From assembly GCA_965218765.1 (NCBI GenBank), contig CBDCLU010000005.1, forward strand, positions 485,875 through 549,874: a stretch of DNA of 64,000 nt, read 5' to 3'. Of this stretch, positions 60,988-64,000 are shown piece after piece. The position numbers and the translations under genes are program-made. How positions within the stretch are numbered: the first letter of the stretch is position 1; each line of letters opens with the position of its first letter. Source of the DNA: JBBPYC01 sp965218765 (lineage in GTDB: Bacteria > Pseudomonadota > Gammaproteobacteria > Burkholderiales > Burkholderiaceae_C). The notes beneath the pieces are model-generated. The model was not told where the DNA came from, searched no databases, and saw only the letters and a list, made by a program, of their open reading frames with translations.

Positions 60988-63900
60988 TCAGGGGGCCTCC
61001 GACAGCTGCCCGTCGGCGGATACGAGCGCCACGCGCACCACCGCGCCCGGTTGGGCGGCCCGCACCGCATCGCGCAGGCGGTGTGCCTGGGCGGCGGGTG
61101 CTTCGTGCGGGAGCGTCGGCACGTTCCACACGAACGCGTAGCGCAGCACCCACCAGTGCCCGGTGTCGATGCGGCGCACCAGCCGGTCGAGTTGCACCAC
61201 AACACCCGATGCATCGACGAGTTCCAGCGCGTTCTCATGCCAGTCCACCAGCGCCGCATCCCAGGCCCAGCTGGCCGTCTCGGTCAACAGCTGCTGCGCA
61301 AGCGCAGCGGCGCGGCGGGCTTCAGCCGGGGCCAGCGCGAACTCGCGCGTGACGGCCGCAACCTGGGCGGGCGGGACGCCATGCGGGTTGAGCGGCGCCC
61401 AGGCCAGCAGCCGCTGCAGCGCGGCGCCGATACGCAGTTCGGCGACAGCGCCGGCATCGATTGGCGCTGTGGCGGTGTCGAATTCGCCATTTACTCCTGT
61501 ATTCATAGCTGAAGACGCAGCATACAACTGCGCCTCTGGCAGTTCTGATATCAAAAACGAAGGCCCTACATCGAGTTGGCGCGCAGCAGCCGCAGCCAGC
61601 CCGTGCGACCCGACCCCGCCCGCCGGCGCGCCCGCATCGATCGGCGCGGCATGCGGCGCGATCCGGCCATGCCAGCTTGGGGTCGCCGCAGCGCGCCCCG
61701 GCTCGACCGACGACAGCACGAGCTGCGCGCGCGCGCGTGTCATCGCCACATACAGCGCATTCAGCTCCTCACGCGCGCGCGCCGCCTGCTCGGCGGCCAG
61801 GAGATCGATGCAGCACGCGCTCGGCCGTGCTTCGCTCGGCAGAAACACGAAGCGCTGCGGCGCTGCCGCCTCGCCCGGCCAATCGACCAGCACGCCCATC
61901 GAATCGCGCTGCCGCACATGCGCCTGCGCGTCGAGCAGCAGCACCAGCGGCGCTTCGAGGCCCTTGGCGCCGTGCACGGTCAAGAGGCGCACGGCGTCCG
62001 GCGTGCTGCTGGCCGGCGCCATCGGGCCGAAGCGGCTTTTGAGCGCGCGCACCAGCGCGTACGGCGTCGCGTAACGCGCGGCGTCGATACGCAGCGCAGC
62101 CGACAGGATCGCACGCAGATTCGCGAGCACCGTCTCGCGCAACGGCGCAGGCGCGGCGGCGGCAAAGCGCGCGAGCACGTCGCCGTCGTGATAGATCGCC
62201 GCCAGCGCGTCATGTGGCGAGCACTGGTCGAGCCAGTCCTTCCAGCGCCGCAGTTTATGCGGCAAATCGGGCTTCTGCTTTAGTAGAACCTGCATCTCCT
62301 GCTTCGGATTCAATAGCAACTCGAACCAGCTCGCGGCCGGGTTCGCACGCTTGGCCAGCGCGATCTGCACGAGCGCATCGTCATCGACCGAGAACAGCGG
62401 CGAACGCAGCATGCGTGCGATGGACAGGTCATGGCCGGGCGACACCAGCGCATCGAGCAGCGCGACGATGTCCTGCACTTCCCAGGCATCGGCCAGCCGG
62501 CGCTGCTCGGGCTGCGTCGCGGCGATGCCCAGCGCGCGCAGTTCGGCTTCGAGCACGCCGAGCGGCGCGCGCCGGCGCGCAAGCACCATCACGTCGCGCG
62601 GGGCCACCGGCTGTGTGGGGTCTGCGATGCGCGCGGCGATCCAGGCCGCGGCCTGGCGGCATTCGCGCTCGCGCAGGCTGTCTTCGGGCAGGCTGCGCGG
62701 CTCGGTCAGCGTGTCGCGCCAGCGTGGGTCGCCCGCATCGGCAACGGTCGCGGCGGCAGCGTCGTCGCGCGCGATCGGCGGCAGCTCGAACACGCCGCCG
62801 GCGGCCGTCGACGCGGTGCTGTGCAGCCGGTAGCCGTCGTATTCGCCGGCCGCCTGCGCGCGCGCCATCACGTCGTTCAGCGCCGTCAGCAGCGCCGGCG
62901 CATTTCGACGGGTGTGGTCGCAGGCGAGCAGGTCGCCGCCCAGGCCGTCGCGCAAGAACGCCTGCGCGGCGCGAAACACCTGCGGCTCGGCGCGCCCGGA
63001 AGCGGTAGATGCTCTGCTTCGGGTCGCCGACGATGAACACGCGTGGCGGATCGAGGCCGCCGCCGCTGCCCCGCATAGCCGCTGAGCCAGGCCGACAGCG
63101 CCTGCCACTGCAGCGGATTGGTGTCCTGGAATTCGTCGATCAGCAGGTGCCGCACGCGCGCGTCGAGCCGCTCCTGCAGGAAGCCGCCGAGCAGTTCATC
63201 GCCGAGCAGGTGCTGCGCGGCGTGCTCGACGTCGTTCATGTCGAGCACGTTGCGCTCGCGCTTCAGCACGGCGAACTCGGCCAGCAGCAGCCGAGACAGC
63301 CGCGTCATGCGCTGCTGATACTCGTGCGCGTCTTGCTGGGCCTGGGCCTGGCGCGCGCGCATGACCAGGTCCTGCGCGCGCCGCACGGCGCCAAGGCCGG
63401 TCAGCTTGTCGCTGAACTTGCGCGGCTCGAAATCTTTGGTCAACAGCGCAAGCGTGACGCCGCCCGCATCGCGCGCTCCGATCGCCTGTTCCAGCTCGGC
63501 GCCTTTTTCCGCGACCGATCTGGTGCCGCCGCCAAGCGCCTGGGCAGCGGCGAGCAGGTCGGCGCGCAGCGCGGGATCATCGAGCAACGCATCGAACGGC
63601 TGCGGCGACCCGGCGAACTCGACAAAGCGCTGCGCGGCGGGCTCGACCGAGCGTGCCGGCACGCCATCCGAATCGGCCAGCGTGAATTCGATGCGGCGCT
63701 TGAGCACGTTGGCCAGCGCCGTCTGGGTCTGAAACCGGCCGTGCTGCGCACTCAACGCCAGATAGTCCGCATAAGCGTCGGGCAGTGCGAGCAGCCGTGC
63801 ATGAAAGCGCGGCCACAGCCGCGCGACGAGTTCGGTTTCGTCTTCCACCAGTTCCGCATCGGCGGGCAGCCCGAGCCGCTCGAGCAGCGACAGCGGCGCG

Positions 63901-64000
63901 CTCGCCAGCAGCGTCCAGAACCAGCCGTGGAACGTGCGAATCTGCACCGGCCGTGCGGCGCCCAGCAGCTGCGCATAGAGACCGCGCAACGATTCGGCCG
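60988..64000 (-). pseudogene. UvrD/AddA-type helicase-nuclease, partial, two frameshifts
   Basis: A large superfamily 1 helicase enters from the right edge (IRTFHGWFWTLL, then motif II LIDEFQDTNPLQWQALSAWL). Near 63070 the frame must move by one base to reach PPRVFIVGDPKQSIYRFR, and near 62996 by one more to reach RAEPQVFRAAQAFLRDGLGGD. The rest runs open to 60988 (VRLLTVHGAKGLEAPLVLLLD; LYVAMTRARAQLVLS). Both shifts look like an extra G within G-runs, in a gene otherwise open for about 1000 codons. That suggests read errors or very recent damage. The AddA/RecB-like end region has no clear nuclease motif in view. Confidence 0.8.

Noticed and set aside
1..64000. CRISPR array, tRNA, rRNA, prophage or integrative-element attachment site
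   Set aside because: No spaced direct-repeat array, cloverleaf, rRNA core motif or phage gene was found on reading through both strands.

Overview
This 64 kb window is GC-rich, densely packed bacterial chromosome. Gene content and order point to a betaproteobacterium of the order Burkholderiales. The signs are the block rpmF-plsX-fabH-fabD-fabG-acpP-fabF-(ygfX-like)-rpoE, the hemC-hemD-hemX-hemY run divergent from ppc, rluC divergent from a very long rne, and rpoH followed by the SRP RNA gene. No species can be named from sequence alone. No rRNA, tRNA, CRISPR array or prophage was seen.

Region by region. 1-6.6 kb: fatty-acid and phospholipid synthesis operon read leftward into the envelope-stress sigma factor rpoE. 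6.9-12 kb: yceD, divergent maf and an RsmI-like methyltransferase, then a leftward run rluC-HAD phosphatase-Rieske protein-S49 peptidase. 12-16 kb: long rne leader and rne, ending in a perfect 40-bp palindrome. 16.3-23.6 kb: hemY, hemX, hemD, hemC leftward and ppc rightward. 23.8-25 kb: a Phd/VapC-type toxin-antitoxin pair and a hydrophilic orphan. 25-36.6 kb: a ThDP enzyme, rnhA, a methyltransferase, an MltD-type transglycosylase, a MAPEG protein, recR, a SHOCT protein, aroC, a CBS protein, a metY-like sulfhydrylase and an alpha/beta hydrolase. 36.7-40.7 kb: an insertion-sequence graveyard with an IS150-like remnant, an IS3-family element with a broken orfB, an IS5-like remnant, an apparently intact IS2-group element and a decayed IS4-family transposase. 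40.9-48 kb: haloacid dehalogenase, two MetX-like hydrolases flanking a YbjQ protein, a YihY membrane protein, a DUF2069 protein and an FAD-linked 2-hydroxyacid dehydrogenase. 47.8-57.2 kb: a DUF3047/flavoprotein pair, an SDR, msrB-msrA, an acyl-CoA dehydrogenase, membrane proteins, a beta-propeller lipoprotein and a Crp/Fnr regulator. 57.4-59.5 kb: a perfect CIRCE operator, rpoH, ffs with a strong terminator, and an SDR. 59.6-64 kb: a BaiN-like flavoprotein and a UvrD/AddA-type helicase, cut by the window edge and carrying two frameshifts.

Most of the window is housekeeping: lipid, heme, RNA turnover, cell wall, DNA repair and stress sigma factors. Neighbouring genes are often translationally coupled by ATGA, GTGA, TTGA or TGATG overlaps. 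The most interesting signals are regulatory: CIRCE over the rpoH promoter, rpoH beside the SRP RNA gene, a loopless palindrome after rne, and a hairpin at the acpP/fabF junction. The IS island and the paired MetX-like hydrolases also deserve a look. I found no convincing wholly new multi-gene system.
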